From contig NZ_DGUZ01000017.1 of assembly GCF_002394865.1 (NCBI RefSeq), positions 1 to 64,000 of the forward strand: a stretch of 64,000 nt of DNA, read 5' to 3'. Below are positions 26,763 through 35,626 of the stretch, one piece after another. Numbering within the stretch: the first letter of the stretch is position 1; every line of letters starts with the position of its first letter. Position numbers and translations under genes: made by a program. Below the pieces are notes generated by a model. The model worked only from the letters and a program-made list of their open reading frames with translations. It searched no databases and was not told the origin of the DNA. The DNA comes from Fibrobacter sp. UBA4297. Lineage in GTDB: Bacteria > Fibrobacterota > Fibrobacteria > Fibrobacterales > Fibrobacteraceae.

Positions 26763-26795
26763 AACCCTCGATCGAAAGATCGGGGGTTTTGTGTT
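26763..26795 (+). terminator. terminator of tRNA-Asn copy 2
   Basis: AACCCTCGAT and ATCGGGGGTT pair around CGAAAG (compensation seen against copy 1 only in the loop), followed by TTGTGTTT. Confidence 0.85.
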
Positions 26796-26863
26796 TAGGC
26801 TTATGTCGGCCGAATCGATGGTGACGTCATGGTGGGTTGATTTGCCATCTCGCTTATCAATAG

Positions 26864-26898
26864 TATAAAAAATCCCGGGCGGTGGAACCGTCCGGGAT
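26864..26898 (-). terminator. terminator of the flotillin/winged-helix operon
   Basis: On the minus strand ATCCCGGACGG pairs with ACCGCCCGGGAT around TTCC and is followed by TTTTTTAT. It lies 47 bp past the stop at 26945. Confidence 0.9.
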
Positions 26899-26944
26899 GA
26901 ATTGTAAGATTTCGGCAAGTTTCGCGTTTGGCTAATTGCGCGAA

Positions 26945-27772
26945 TTACCTGCTTAATGCGGTCCAGCGCTTTTTGAAGCGTGGCTCGTCAATGATTTTAC
27001 CCCAGATGAACCCGCGACGTGCGCTTTCTCGGCTTATCGAGCGCACGACAGTGCGCTTGGTGAGCGGATCTGCAATCTCGGCTGTTTCGCCTGTGTAGCC
27101 GTTTTCGATATCGCTTTGGCGCGCTGCTTCTGCAGCTTCTTCACGTGCCTTGCGGGCGCGTTCTTCGAGGATTTTCAGCTGGCTCTGCTTATCGCTGGCT
27201 GTCGTTGATGCGCTTGGCTTGGGCGTGGTTGTTGCCGCTTGGGCAAAATCTTCCGCTTTTTGCTCGTGCGATAGCAGATTGTTGAGTTCGTCGATATCTT
27301 GCACGAGAACGTCGTAGGCGCCATCACCCATGTCATGGCCGATAATGCGGTGTTGCTGGAGCTCGTAGATTAAATCGATGGCGCGAGATTCTGATACTTC
27401 AAATTCGGTTTTGAGGTATTCAATATCGACAGCGCCAAGCTGAACGATGTCTTCTGCGACTTCACGCATGGTCACTTGGTCACCCAGGCGATGGTAGTTC
27501 TCGGGAATTGGAGGCGGCATCGGGGATTCCATCGTTCCTTGAGCCGCCTCGCGCTGCGCTTCTTCGAACTGCTTGATGTATTCTTGCAGTTTGCGATTTG
27601 CAGACGGCGGCGGCTTAAGAGAGGTGTCCTCGTTTTCGTCGAATTCCTCGTTTGCTGTTTCATCGGAATCTTCGTGGTATTGCTTCTCTTCAAGGGCTTT
27701 CTTCTTCGCGTTAGCCCTCTTGATAAGCGCGTCAATGACGAAAATCGCAATGAATATGAGTAATGATTCCAT
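26945..27772 (-). CDS. membrane-anchored protein with FtsK-gamma-like winged helix
   Basis: A 275-residue protein. Residues 3-20 (LLIFIAIFVIDALI region) form one N-terminal membrane anchor, followed by a charged Glu/Lys-rich linker. At about residues 100-170 the segment EDIVQLGAVDIEYLKTEF plus SESRAIDLIYELQQHRIIG resembles the DNA-recognising gamma winged helix of FtsK/SpoIIIE, but there is no translocase ATPase domain. The rest is Ala/Glu-rich coiled coil and a basic end (RGFIWGKIIDEPRFKKRW). It is the last gene of the operon with floA and nfeD; its ATG follows the upstream stop directly. A DNA-membrane tether is possible, but this is inference. Confidence 0.7.
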   Translation of the reverse strand: MESLLIFIAIFVIDALIKRANAKKKALEEKQYHEDSDETANEEFDENEDTSLKPPPSANRKLQEYIKQFEEAQREAAQGTMESPMPPPIPENYHRLGDQVTMREVAEDIVQLGAVDIEYLKTEFEVSESRAIDLIYELQQHRIIGHDMGDGAYDVLVQDIDELNNLLSHEQKAEDFAQAATTTPKPSASTTASDKQSQLKILEERARKAREEAAEAARQSDIENGYTGETAEIADPLTKRTVVRSISRESARRGFIWGKIIDEPRFKKRWTALSR

Positions 27773-28039
27773 TTAGGCTCCTTCGCTGTTTGTTTTCGCT
27801 CTGCGTCTTTGCAAATCCAGTTTCTTTTTCAGATTCCTTTCGTGCCTTTTGTCCCGGCTGACGTAGGGTTTCTTTTCTGGCTTTGCATGCTTTGCTTTAA
27901 CAGCTTTTGGGGGAACTGTCGGATTCTTATATGTTGGCGACAATGCGTCCTTTATTTTGGAAAAGCCTTCATCAGCGAGTCCTTGAACTATCCCCGCTGC
28001 AACTTCAGTCAGCATTTCACCAACAAATTCACCAATCAT
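27773..28039 (-). CDS. small basic protein of unknown function
   Basis: An 88-residue protein lying 3 bp after floA and ending exactly where the winged-helix gene begins (TAA directly followed by ATG). The first third is an amphipathic helix (MIGEFVGEMLTEVAAGIVQGL). The remaining part is strongly basic (KAVKAKHAKPEKKPYVSRD and RHERNLKKKLDLQRRRAK). I do not recognise it. The operon position and tight spacing support that it is real. The basic tail could bind nucleic acid or phospholipid. Confidence 0.65.
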   Translation of the reverse strand: MIGEFVGEMLTEVAAGIVQGLADEGFSKIKDALSPTYKNPTVPPKAVKAKHAKPEKKPYVSRDKRHERNLKKKLDLQRRRAKTNSEGA

Positions 28040-28042
28040 ATT

Positions 28043-29017
28043 TTATTTGCTTGCTTCCGGGGCGGTTCCGATTTCTTTACGCATCTGCGTGTCGGCTTCG
28101 ATGTTTTTCAGGTTGTAATAGTCCATTACGCCGAGCTTTCCTTCGCGGAGGGCGGTTGCCATAGCCATTGGGATCTGGGCTTCGGCTTCGACGAGTTTTG
28201 CCTTCATTTCCATCACCTTTGCCTTCATTTCCTGTTCGGCGGCGAATGCCATGGCGCGGCGTTCTTCTGCCTTGGCCTGGGCGATCTTCTTATCAGCTTC
28301 GGCACGGTCGGTTTCAAGGATAGCACCGATGTTCTGACCCACGTCTACGTCTGCAATGTCGATGGAGAGAATTTCGAATGCTGTACCTGCGTCAAGGCCG
28401 GAGGCGAGCACCTTCTTGGAAATCATGTTCGGGTTTTCAAGCACTTCCTTGTGGCTCTGTGCAGAACCGATGGAAGACACGATACCTTCGCCAACACGGG
28501 CGACAACAGTTTCTTCGCCAGCGCCACCGACGAGCTTTTGGATGCTGGCGCGTACGGTGATTCGGGTAATGGCGTGGAGCTGAATACCGTCAAGAGCCAC
28601 GGCGGAAACCTTCGGGGTTTCGATGACCTTCGGGTTCACGGACATCTGCACGGCTTCGAGCACGTTACGGCCGGCAAGGTCGATAGCAGCGGCTTCCTTG
28701 AAGTCAAGCTTGATGTTAGCCTTGTTGGCGGCGATGAGTGCCTGGATCACGCGGAGCACGTTACCGCGGGAAAGGTAATGGGCTTCGAGCAGGTTGGTGT
28801 CAACGGGGAGACCTGCCTTGCAGCTGAGGATTCGCGCTTCGACGATGACTTGTGGCGGAACCTTACGGAGACGCATACCGATGAGCTGGAAAATGCTCAC
28901 GTTTGCCTTGGAGAACAAGGCCTGGAGCCAGAGGCTAAAGAACTTGCCGATAAAGGCGAGCAAGATGATGACGACGATGGCGGCAATGATAATGCCGATG
29001 ATGATAAGGTTATCCAT
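28043..29017 (-). CDS. floA: flotillin-like protein FloA
   Basis: A 324-residue flotillin-like scaffold of functional membrane microdomains, of the FloA/YqfA family. The start at MDNLIIIG is preceded by GGAG at proper spacing; an upstream extension would add 24 residues of repeat-derived sequence. Residues 3-28 form the membrane hairpin (IIIGIIIAAIVVIILLAF). The conserved family core follows: VPPQVIVEARILSCKAGLPV, IDLAGRNVLEAVQMSVNPKVI and a SPFH-like domain, then an Ala/Glu-rich coiled coil (KAEERRAMAFAAEQEMKAK). FloA and NfeD proteins are known to be encoded together, as here. Confidence 0.95.
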   Translation of the reverse strand: MDNLIIIGIIIAAIVVIILLAFIGKFFSLWLQALFSKANVSIFQLIGMRLRKVPPQVIVEARILSCKAGLPVDTNLLEAHYLSRGNVLRVIQALIAANKANIKLDFKEAAAIDLAGRNVLEAVQMSVNPKVIETPKVSAVALDGIQLHAITRITVRASIQKLVGGAGEETVVARVGEGIVSSIGSAQSHKEVLENPNMISKKVLASGLDAGTAFEILSIDIADVDVGQNIGAILETDRAEADKKIAQAKAEERRAMAFAAEQEMKAKVMEMKAKLVEAEAQIPMAMATALREGKLGVMDYYNLKNIEADTQMRKEIGTAPEASK

Positions 29018-29076
29018 GTTTTTCTCCAAGTTATGTGTTTTTGTTTTAAATTTTTTGTCATGCCTGTTTTTTCTTG

Positions 29077-29146
29077 TCATGCCCGCCACCGAGCGGGCAT
29101 CTCCTTTTGTTTATTGTATAGGAGATCCCCGCCTACGCGGGGATGA
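29077..29146. repeat. inverted pair of GTCAT-CCCGC palindromes
   Basis: ATGCCCGC-CACCGA-GCGGGCAT (29079-29100) and ATCCCCGC-CTAC-GCGGGGAT (29125-29144) face each other in opposite orientation (GTCAT ... ATCTCC then GGAGAT ... ATGAC). The second copy encodes the last three codons and stop of the NfeD gene. Confidence 0.85.
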
Positions 29147-30710
29147 CACGAGAAACCCATATATGACCTTCCTGTATTGCTTCTATCTTGACGTTTTCGC
29201 CGGCCTCGATGATTTCACCGTGGGTCTGCACGTCAAAAAGTTTAGTGCTTCCGTCTGGCATGGTAAAGCTAGCTTGGCCTACTGGGCGGAGGAATGTCTT
29301 TGCGGTTCCGACTGTACCGATGGCGACTTCTTGCACGGCCTCGGTCGGCGAGACGGCTGTTTCCATGTCGGTCTTGAGCATGGGTGTCCAGCCTTCAGGG
29401 AGTAATGGAATTAAGTATTTGCTTGCCGCAATTGGGATGATAAGTGCGATGGCTGCGCTGCTGAGCACAAAGAATAGCCCGAATAGCCATGGGGTCGCGT
29501 CAAAGGTCGTCTCGACGGCTTCCGGAACAAACTCTGGAATATTTGCAGCGTCAAAACTCATGATGAGCGCAATAATCATGCAGGCGATACCGCCAATGCC
29601 AAACAGGAACGTGCCCGGCATGACGAATATCTCAACTAAGAACAATATCACGCCAGCTACAAGCAAGATGGCCGGGATGTAGCCGTCAAGCTGCGGCGCG
29701 AACTGCCCGAAGAAGACAATCCCGATAAGGATAATGCCGATGATGCCGAACATTCCGAACCCAGGAGTCTTGAATTCGATGTAAAGCGCGCCAAATCCGA
29801 GAATCAGGAGAAGCCCCGAGATGGCGGCGATGGCGCTTGCGATTTTTTCTCCGGTATTTGTTTCGACTTCGCTCTTTTTTTCAAAGGCGAGCTTGGTTTC
29901 AAAGTCTTCGCGGTTCTTGAACGTTCCTCTGGAGAATCCGAGTTCTTCGGCTTCTTTGTCGGTCATGGTCAAGAGTTCGCCTTCTTTTACGAGAATCTTA
30001 GGGGAACCCCAGAACTTCTTTTCGGCGCTGTCTAGGACGGCGTATTTCTTGCCTTCGATAATGAGTGTCGTGTCGCGTTCCGTTTCCTTGCCCTTGTCAA
30101 GCTTGGCCGTGAGTTCTAAAACTTCGAGTTCTGGAGTGACAAACGAGGATGCCAAAAGTTCCGGGTAGCCGTTACGTTGCGCCAGGTTTCTGAATTTCGC
30201 GCGGAGCGGGGATTGAATTTTTTCGCCTACGATTTGCGGAGTGCCGTCGCCGCCTTGCACGATCGGGGCGCAGTCACCAATAGTCGTGGCTTCGAGCATG
30301 TAGAGCTTTTGGCAAGCAAGGGCGATGAGTGAGCCTGCACTTATCGCTTTCTTTTTCACTAGAGCTATGGTTTCGGGCCCTTTGACAGCCATGATGGTAT
30401 CGACGAGGTCAAACGCTGCGTCGAGGCGGCCTCCGAAGGTGTTGATTTCAAAAACGATGGCGTCAGGTTTCTTTTCTATGGCTTCGCCAATGGCTCGGGC
30501 GCAGAATTCATACATGGCGGGGTCAACATCGCCTTCAAGCTTGATCCAAATAGCCTGTTTTTTTTGAATTTTTAAACTATCGCTTTCGCTTGGAAGGGTG
30601 ATTTCCCTGATATCGGATTTTTTTGCGGTATCGGCTACGGTTGTGGTGCTTGCGGAGGCGAATGCGGTAAATAACGCAATAAGGAGAATAATATTCGTTA
30701 TAAATTTCAT
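29133..30710 (-). CDS. nfeD: NfeD-family membrane serine protease (NfeD1b type)
   Basis: A 525-residue protein. A signal peptide (residues 1-20) is followed by a ClpP-class protease domain (about 50-260) with the catalytic Ser in KAISAGSLIALACQKLYM. Four to five membrane helices follow (about 300-430: IASAIAAISGLLLILGFG, MFGIIGIILIGIVFF, AILLVAGVILFLVEIF and others), and then a C-terminal OB-fold NfeD domain (VGTVGTAKTFLRPVGQASF ... ISWGENVKIEAIQEGHIWV type). Such proteins are encoded next to flotillin-like proteins and are thought to process membrane substrates such as stomatin relatives. The last residues VIPA and the TAG stop are supplied by a dispersed palindrome. Confidence 0.93.
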   Translation of the reverse strand: MKFITNIILLIALFTAFASASTTTVADTAKKSDIREITLPSESDSLKIQKKQAIWIKLEGDVDPAMYEFCARAIGEAIEKKPDAIVFEINTFGGRLDAAFDLVDTIMAVKGPETIALVKKKAISAGSLIALACQKLYMLEATTIGDCAPIVQGGDGTPQIVGEKIQSPLRAKFRNLAQRNGYPELLASSFVTPELEVLELTAKLDKGKETERDTTLIIEGKKYAVLDSAEKKFWGSPKILVKEGELLTMTDKEAEELGFSRGTFKNREDFETKLAFEKKSEVETNTGEKIASAIAAISGLLLILGFGALYIEFKTPGFGMFGIIGIILIGIVFFGQFAPQLDGYIPAILLVAGVILFLVEIFVMPGTFLFGIGGIACMIIALIMSFDAANIPEFVPEAVETTFDATPWLFGLFFVLSSAAIALIIPIAASKYLIPLLPEGWTPMLKTDMETAVSPTEAVQEVAIGTVGTAKTFLRPVGQASFTMPDGSTKLFDVQTHGEIIEAGENVKIEAIQEGHIWVSRVIPA

Positions 30711-30869
30711 ATCGTCAATGTATAAAGATTTAATATCTTAAGCGCGCTTTTTTGTGAAAAAAAACACTTTTTTGCAGAAAAATGCGTTAAAACCATAAAT
30801 TTTTTAAGATTTCCCGTCAAAAGGCTTTTTCAAAATGTATAATATATTGTTGAATGTTACAAAAAACTT

Positions 30870-33800
30870 ATGAATAAAAATTTTTTTAAAAGAAATTTAA
30901 TCGTATCGCTACTCCTTGTCGCGTTCTTGTTTATTGTAACGAACGTTTCTTTTTTATACATAAATAGGCAGGCGATTGACGATAGCTGGGACTCGCTTGA
31001 TGAAGTTGCCTACGCTTCCGAAGCGAAAATGGGCTTTTTAGGGCGCTCACTTTTGAGTGCGTTGTCCAATATTGCAACCGTGGTCGGGATGGAAGAAAAC
31101 CTCCTGTCCGAAAATATAGTGCGCTTGATTCGAGGTTCGCGCATTGGACCTTTGGTATCTGTCGCTCGTCTGTACTTGCCTGATGGACATATCATTGCTG
31201 ACCATGCCGTTGTTTTTGATTCTTCGTACGTTGAAAACTACAAGAAAATTGTATCGCCCAAGCCGTATATATCAAAAGTCGGTCGCGATGTCGTTCATGC
31301 CGAAAATATCGTTTTTGAACAGATGGTCCCTGTTCGCCGCAGGGGACAGGTGGTGGCGATGCTATCGGCTGTTTCTGAAATCAAGCCCTTGTTTGGCTAT
31401 GTGGCGACAAATGCATTTAAGGGAAAAGCCTCTTTAATTGTTGTGGACCGTCGAGATGGTTCCTTTGTTGTTGAAAAAACTGGAAAGTGGAAAAATTTCA
31501 ATGACTTTGTCCGTGCCGTAAAACCTAAAAATGGATATTCGCTGGAAGAATGGGCGGCTGGCGTAATGAAAGGCGAGACTTCGCACATCTTTTATGATGA
31601 AACATCTTCGGATGGAGCGAAACTTGCTGTTGCATTGCCGTTGTTTGGCGGATGCTGGACGCAAATCTTGTATGTCAACGAGAATATCGCTTTTGCGCGT
31701 GTCGATAAAATTCGAAAGTTCTATATCGGAATTTCGGCAATTGAACTTCTGGTGATTTTATTGTACCTGCTCCGCATGGTGTGGAATGCCCGCCGTATGG
31801 TCGAAGCAGAAAGTAATGAATACTCCGAAATTGCAGATGCCTTGAGCGGAACTTACGAATGCATCTTCTATGTGAACATCCTGGATGATTCATTTGATAC
31901 CTTCCATTCAGACAAGCTGATGAACAAGTTGCATGAGGCGGTGACCGGACGTGACTTCTTCTTTGATTCTATTTCAAGCCTGAGGCATAATCTTCATGAG
32001 GACGATCTTGAAATCGTAATGCACTTTATGGAAAAGGGCGCTTTCCTCAAGCGTCTAGAAGAAAATCCGAGTGCCTCTGTTGAGTATAGACTTGTCATTG
32101 ATGGTGTCCCTCAGTTCTATAGAATGAAAGCTATCAAGTCCAGAAAGGACGAAAACCATGTTATCGTTGCGGTCGAAAATATTGATTCTGAAGTCAACAA
32201 GGCTATTGCACAGCGGCAGGAAATGGACCGTAACAACAGGGTTATCGAATCCTTGGCCTCGGATTTTGACTTTGTGAACTACGTAACGATTGGTGAAGAT
32301 TCTGCGTCTGATTTCGTGGTGACATACCGTGCAAGTTCTGTGCTATTGAAGGCCATTCCTGGGTGGTCTTCGGAAAAGAGTTTCTCCAAGAGAATGGATT
32401 TATTGCTCAAGTACCTGATTTGCGATTCTGATAAGCTGTATTTCCATGAACAGACTAGCCGAGATCATCTGGTTGCGGTCTTGAAAAACGAGCCGATTAC
32501 CCATATCAACTTTAAGATTAAGCTTGATGGCAAGGAAGTTTATTACCAGATGAAGATTATTGCCGATAAGGATGAAATCGGCAATCTTAAGGGCATTGTC
32601 TTTGGCTTGCATAGCGTCGATGAAGAAATCAAGAAGCAGATGGATATCCAGTCGAACCTGAAGCGCAACCTTGAAATTATCGACATCCTTTCGGAAGACT
32701 ATTCATCGCTCTTCTACTTTAATCTTGTGGACAATACGAGTGGAGTGCTTGCTGTCCGCAGCGAAATTAACGATTCCCTAAAGGATTTCTTTGTTTCTTG
32801 CAATAGGCTTGAAGATGTCTTTAAGGAATTTGTCTTGGCCCAGGCGCATCCGGATGACCGTGAAAGGCTTATGAAGCTTGCCTCTAGAGAGGTTGTGGCC
32901 AGTTATTTAATGCACCAGAAGCGTTTGACGATTGTGTTCAGACACCTTTACGGTAGTGAATACAAGTACACGCGTTTGGTGTTTGCAAAGGCCGAACCTG
33001 TGGATGAGCCTCCTAAGCTTATTGCTGTTGGCTTTGTTGAAGTTGATGCCCAGTACCGCGCTGAGACGGAGCACCAGGAAAACGTTGAACGCATCATGAG
33101 CCTTTCGGACCAGTTCGAAATCGTGTATGATGTGAACATTGATACTGGCTTATTTAGTGTTTCTATAAAGGGCGGAAAGTTTAGCGACGTCTTAAATGAA
33201 AAGACTGGCAAGGGCGCAAACTTCTTTGATTACGAAGAAGTGGATGTCAGAAAGGTTGTTTACAAGGATGACCTGGAATCTGTCCTGCGTACGCTTAATC
33301 GCGATTTTGTCATCTCGCGCCTTAAAGACGAGAACTCGTTCTTCCTGGATTACCGACGTGTGACCTCTGAGGGCCTCAAGTGGTACCGCATGAGAGTGAC
33401 CAAGATGGGCGACTGGTCCAAGTCGCACCGTGTGCTTGTCGGGTTGTTCAATAACGATGTCGTTTACAGAAAAGAAATGGCGCAGCAGGCGGCTCTTGAG
33501 CAGGCGCTTGAAATGGCGAAGTCGGCATCGCGTGCAAAAACGATGTTCCTCAACAATATGAGCCATGATATCCGTACTCCGATGAACGCCATTATCGGCT
33601 ATACGGAACTGGCGACGATGCATATTGGCAACAAGGAACTTGTAAAGAATTTCCTTGGAAAAATTGAACTGTCTTCGAATCATTTGCTTTCGCTTATCAA
33701 TGATGTGCTTGATATGAGCCGCATTGAGTCTGGTAAGTTGAACTTGAACGAGAAGCCGGAAATGCTTCCGGAAATTATCCATACGCTCAAGGACATTGTA

Positions 33801-35066
33801 CAGGCGGATATCAATGCGAAGAATTTGCAGTTCTATGCCAATAGCATAGGAATCCGCAATGAGAAGGTTGTCTGTGATAGATTGCGCTTGAATCAGGTGC
33901 TTTTAAATGTGATATCGAACGCCGTCAAGTACACTCCTGCTGGGGGCTCAATTTGGTTCTCTGTGGAACAGAAGGCTTCGCCGGAACCAGGCATTGGCGC
34001 ATACGAGTTTAGGATTAGGGACTCGGGTATTGGCATGAGCGAAGATTTCTTGCCGAAAATCTTTGATGCGTTTACGCGAGTCAATTCTTCGACTGTTTCG
34101 GGCATTCAAGGGACTGGCCTTGGCATGGCGATTACGAAGAACATCGTCGATATGATGGATGGCTCCATTGATATCAAGAGCAAGGTAGACGAAGGTACTG
34201 ATGTTGTTCTGAATTTCCAGTTCAAGATTGCAACGCAGGAACAGGATATTTCAAAAATCAGGGAACTTGAAGGCAAGAGAATTCTCGTTGTCGATGATGA
34301 CGAGGATTGCGTAAAGAGCGTTCCGCAAATTTTCAAAAAGCTCGGCGTTATTGCGGAATGTTGTTATTCCGGAGCTGAAGCTATTGAACGTGCGAAGGCG
34401 GCCGATGCAGAGGGACGTCCGTATGACGCGTTCCTTGTGGATTGGCGTATGCCGGACATGGATGGCTTGAAGACGGCTCGCATGCTACGCGAAATGCTTG
34501 GACGCGAAATACTTGTGATTGTGATGTCAGCCTATGAATGGTCGGATATCGAAGAGCAGGCCACGAAAGTCGGAATACACAATTTTATGAGTAAACCCGT
34601 GTTCCCGTCGGATGCGCGTACGGCTTTGTTGCGTAGCTTTGGCCTTATGCAGGCGGAAGCTCCGGTGACGGACAAGAAGGTTAGCTTTAGCGGCAAGAAG
34701 GTTCTGCTCGTAGATGACAATGAACTGAATCGCGAAATCGCTCAGGAAATTTTGGAAGATTGCGGAATTCAGGTGACCTCGCTTTGTGATGGCGAGAAGG
34801 CTGTTGAATATATGAAAAATTTGCAGTCGGGCGCCTGCGACTTGATTTTGATGGATGTCCAGATGCCGATTATGGATGGCTACGAGGCGACCCGCCAGAT
34901 TCGTAAGCTCGAAAACAAGGAAGCTGCAGAAATTCCGATTATTGCCATGACGGCAAATGCCTTTGCAGATGACCAACAGGCCGCTCTAGATGCCGGCATG
35001 AACGAGCATGTGGCAAAACCCGTGAACGTCAACAAGCTGAAAGAAGTGCTGTCGAGATTTTTGTAG
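30870..35066 (+). CDS. hybrid sensor histidine kinase with two receiver domains
   Basis: A 1398-residue membrane sensor. TM1 lies at about residues 10-30 and TM2 at 282-303, enclosing a periplasmic sensor region. Four PAS-like segments (about 315-870) share a Fibrobacter-type pattern (LSEDYSSLFYFNLV, LSDQFEIVYDVNID, then HPDDRERLM-like endings). The HisKA box FLNNMSHDIRTPMNA places the phospho-accepting His at 899. The ATPase domain has NVISNAVKYTP, DSGIGM and GTGLGM. Two receiver domains follow with phospho-acceptor Asp1191 (LVDWRMPDMDG) and Asp1329 (LMDVQMPIMDG). No output domain or Hpt is present, so the phosphate must leave through another protein. No Shine-Dalgarno sequence; TATATT lies at 30843-30848. 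Confidence 0.95.
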   Translation: MNKNFFKRNLIVSLLLVAFLFIVTNVSFLYINRQAIDDSWDSLDEVAYASEAKMGFLGRSLLSALSNIATVVGMEENLLSENIVRLIRGSRIGPLVSVARLYLPDGHIIADHAVVFDSSYVENYKKIVSPKPYISKVGRDVVHAENIVFEQMVPVRRRGQVVAMLSAVSEIKPLFGYVATNAFKGKASLIVVDRRDGSFVVEKTGKWKNFNDFVRAVKPKNGYSLEEWAAGVMKGETSHIFYDETSSDGAKLAVALPLFGGCWTQILYVNENIAFARVDKIRKFYIGISAIELLVILLYLLRMVWNARRMVEAESNEYSEIADALSGTYECIFYVNILDDSFDTFHSDKLMNKLHEAVTGRDFFFDSISSLRHNLHEDDLEIVMHFMEKGAFLKRLEENPSASVEYRLVIDGVPQFYRMKAIKSRKDENHVIVAVENIDSEVNKAIAQRQEMDRNNRVIESLASDFDFVNYVTIGEDSASDFVVTYRASSVLLKAIPGWSSEKSFSKRMDLLLKYLICDSDKLYFHEQTSRDHLVAVLKNEPITHINFKIKLDGKEVYYQMKIIADKDEIGNLKGIVFGLHSVDEEIKKQMDIQSNLKRNLEIIDILSEDYSSLFYFNLVDNTSGVLAVRSEINDSLKDFFVSCNRLEDVFKEFVLAQAHPDDRERLMKLASREVVASYLMHQKRLTIVFRHLYGSEYKYTRLVFAKAEPVDEPPKLIAVGFVEVDAQYRAETEHQENVERIMSLSDQFEIVYDVNIDTGLFSVSIKGGKFSDVLNEKTGKGANFFDYEEVDVRKVVYKDDLESVLRTLNRDFVISRLKDENSFFLDYRRVTSEGLKWYRMRVTKMGDWSKSHRVLVGLFNNDVVYRKEMAQQAALEQALEMAKSASRAKTMFLNNMSHDIRTPMNAIIGYTELATMHIGNKELVKNFLGKIELSSNHLLSLINDVLDMSRIESGKLNLNEKPEMLPEIIHTLKDIVQADINAKNLQFYANSIGIRNEKVVCDRLRLNQVLLNVISNAVKYTPAGGSIWFSVEQKASPEPGIGAYEFRIRDSGIGMSEDFLPKIFDAFTRVNSSTVSGIQGTGLGMAITKNIVDMMDGSIDIKSKVDEGTDVVLNFQFKIATQEQDISKIRELEGKRILVVDDDEDCVKSVPQIFKKLGVIAECCYSGAEAIERAKAADAEGRPYDAFLVDWRMPDMDGLKTARMLREMLGREILVIVMSAYEWSDIEEQATKVGIHNFMSKPVFPSDARTALLRSFGLMQAEAPVTDKKVSFSGKKVLLVDDNELNREIAQEILEDCGIQVTSLCDGEKAVEYMKNLQSGACDLILMDVQMPIMDGYEATRQIRKLENKEAAEIPIIAMTANAFADDQQAALDAGMNEHVAKPVNVNKLKEVLSRFL

Positions 35067-35069
35067 ATA

Positions 35070-35140
35070 GGTGTTAGGTCACAGGTGGTAGGGGTTAGGA
35101 TTATTCACCTAATCCCTAAGACCTAATACCTAAAACCCAT
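35070..35140. repeat. inverted heptad repeat element
   Basis: The left arm has units of the type GTTAGGT (35074-35100) and the right arm units of the type ACCTAAT/CCCTAAG (35108-35140), so the arms are imperfect reverse complements. It begins 3 bp after the TAG stop of the kinase gene. Confidence 0.75.
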
Positions 35141-35165
35141 AAAAAGACTTTAATTTCGATGTATT

Positions 35166-35200
<35 letters not shown>

Positions 35201-35333
35201 TACTATATTTGCTCTCAAATTGCATTTTTGCCTGGGTCCTGTGACCAGATTCGCCAATTCCACTGGTGCTAGAGCAGTAAACTCGGACAAAAACATGTAA
35301 TGAAACAAACAATCAAAAAAAGGAATGGCTACA

Positions 35334-35606
35334 ATGGCTACTATCACTAAAGAAAAGGCTGCAGAACTCACCGCTAAGTTTGGTGCTAACGAAAAGGACA
35401 CCGGTAACGTCCGCGTTCAGATCGCTATCCTCACGGAAAAGATCAAGAACCTCACCGAACACATCAAGATCAACAAGAAGGACTTCCATTCTCTCCGTGG
35501 TCTGTCTGCGATGGTTGCAAAGCGCAAGAACCTTCTCAAGTACTACGGCGAAAAGGACATTATCGCTCAGCGTGCATTGATCAAGGAACTCGGTCTCCGC
35601 GGCTAA
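35334..35606 (+). CDS. rpsO: 30S ribosomal protein S15
   Basis: A 90-residue S15, which binds 16S rRNA at the central domain junction early in 30S assembly. The conserved HIKINKKDFHSLRGLSAMVAKRKNLLKYY core is seen in pieces around residues 44-75. The second of two in-frame ATGs was chosen because AAGGA lies nine bases upstream of it, while the first ATG sits almost on that sequence. The 130-nt leader contains CTGG/CCAG and GGTC/GACC pairings near 35230-35250, which could be an S15 autoregulatory site, but this is not certain. It is followed by pnp, the classical rpsO-pnp order. Confidence 0.97.
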   Translation: MATITKEKAAELTAKFGANEKDTGNVRVQIAILTEKIKNLTEHIKINKKDFHSLRGLSAMVAKRKNLLKYYGEKDIIAQRALIKELGLRG

Positions 35607-35626
35607 TTCTCTGACTGGAGATTTTT

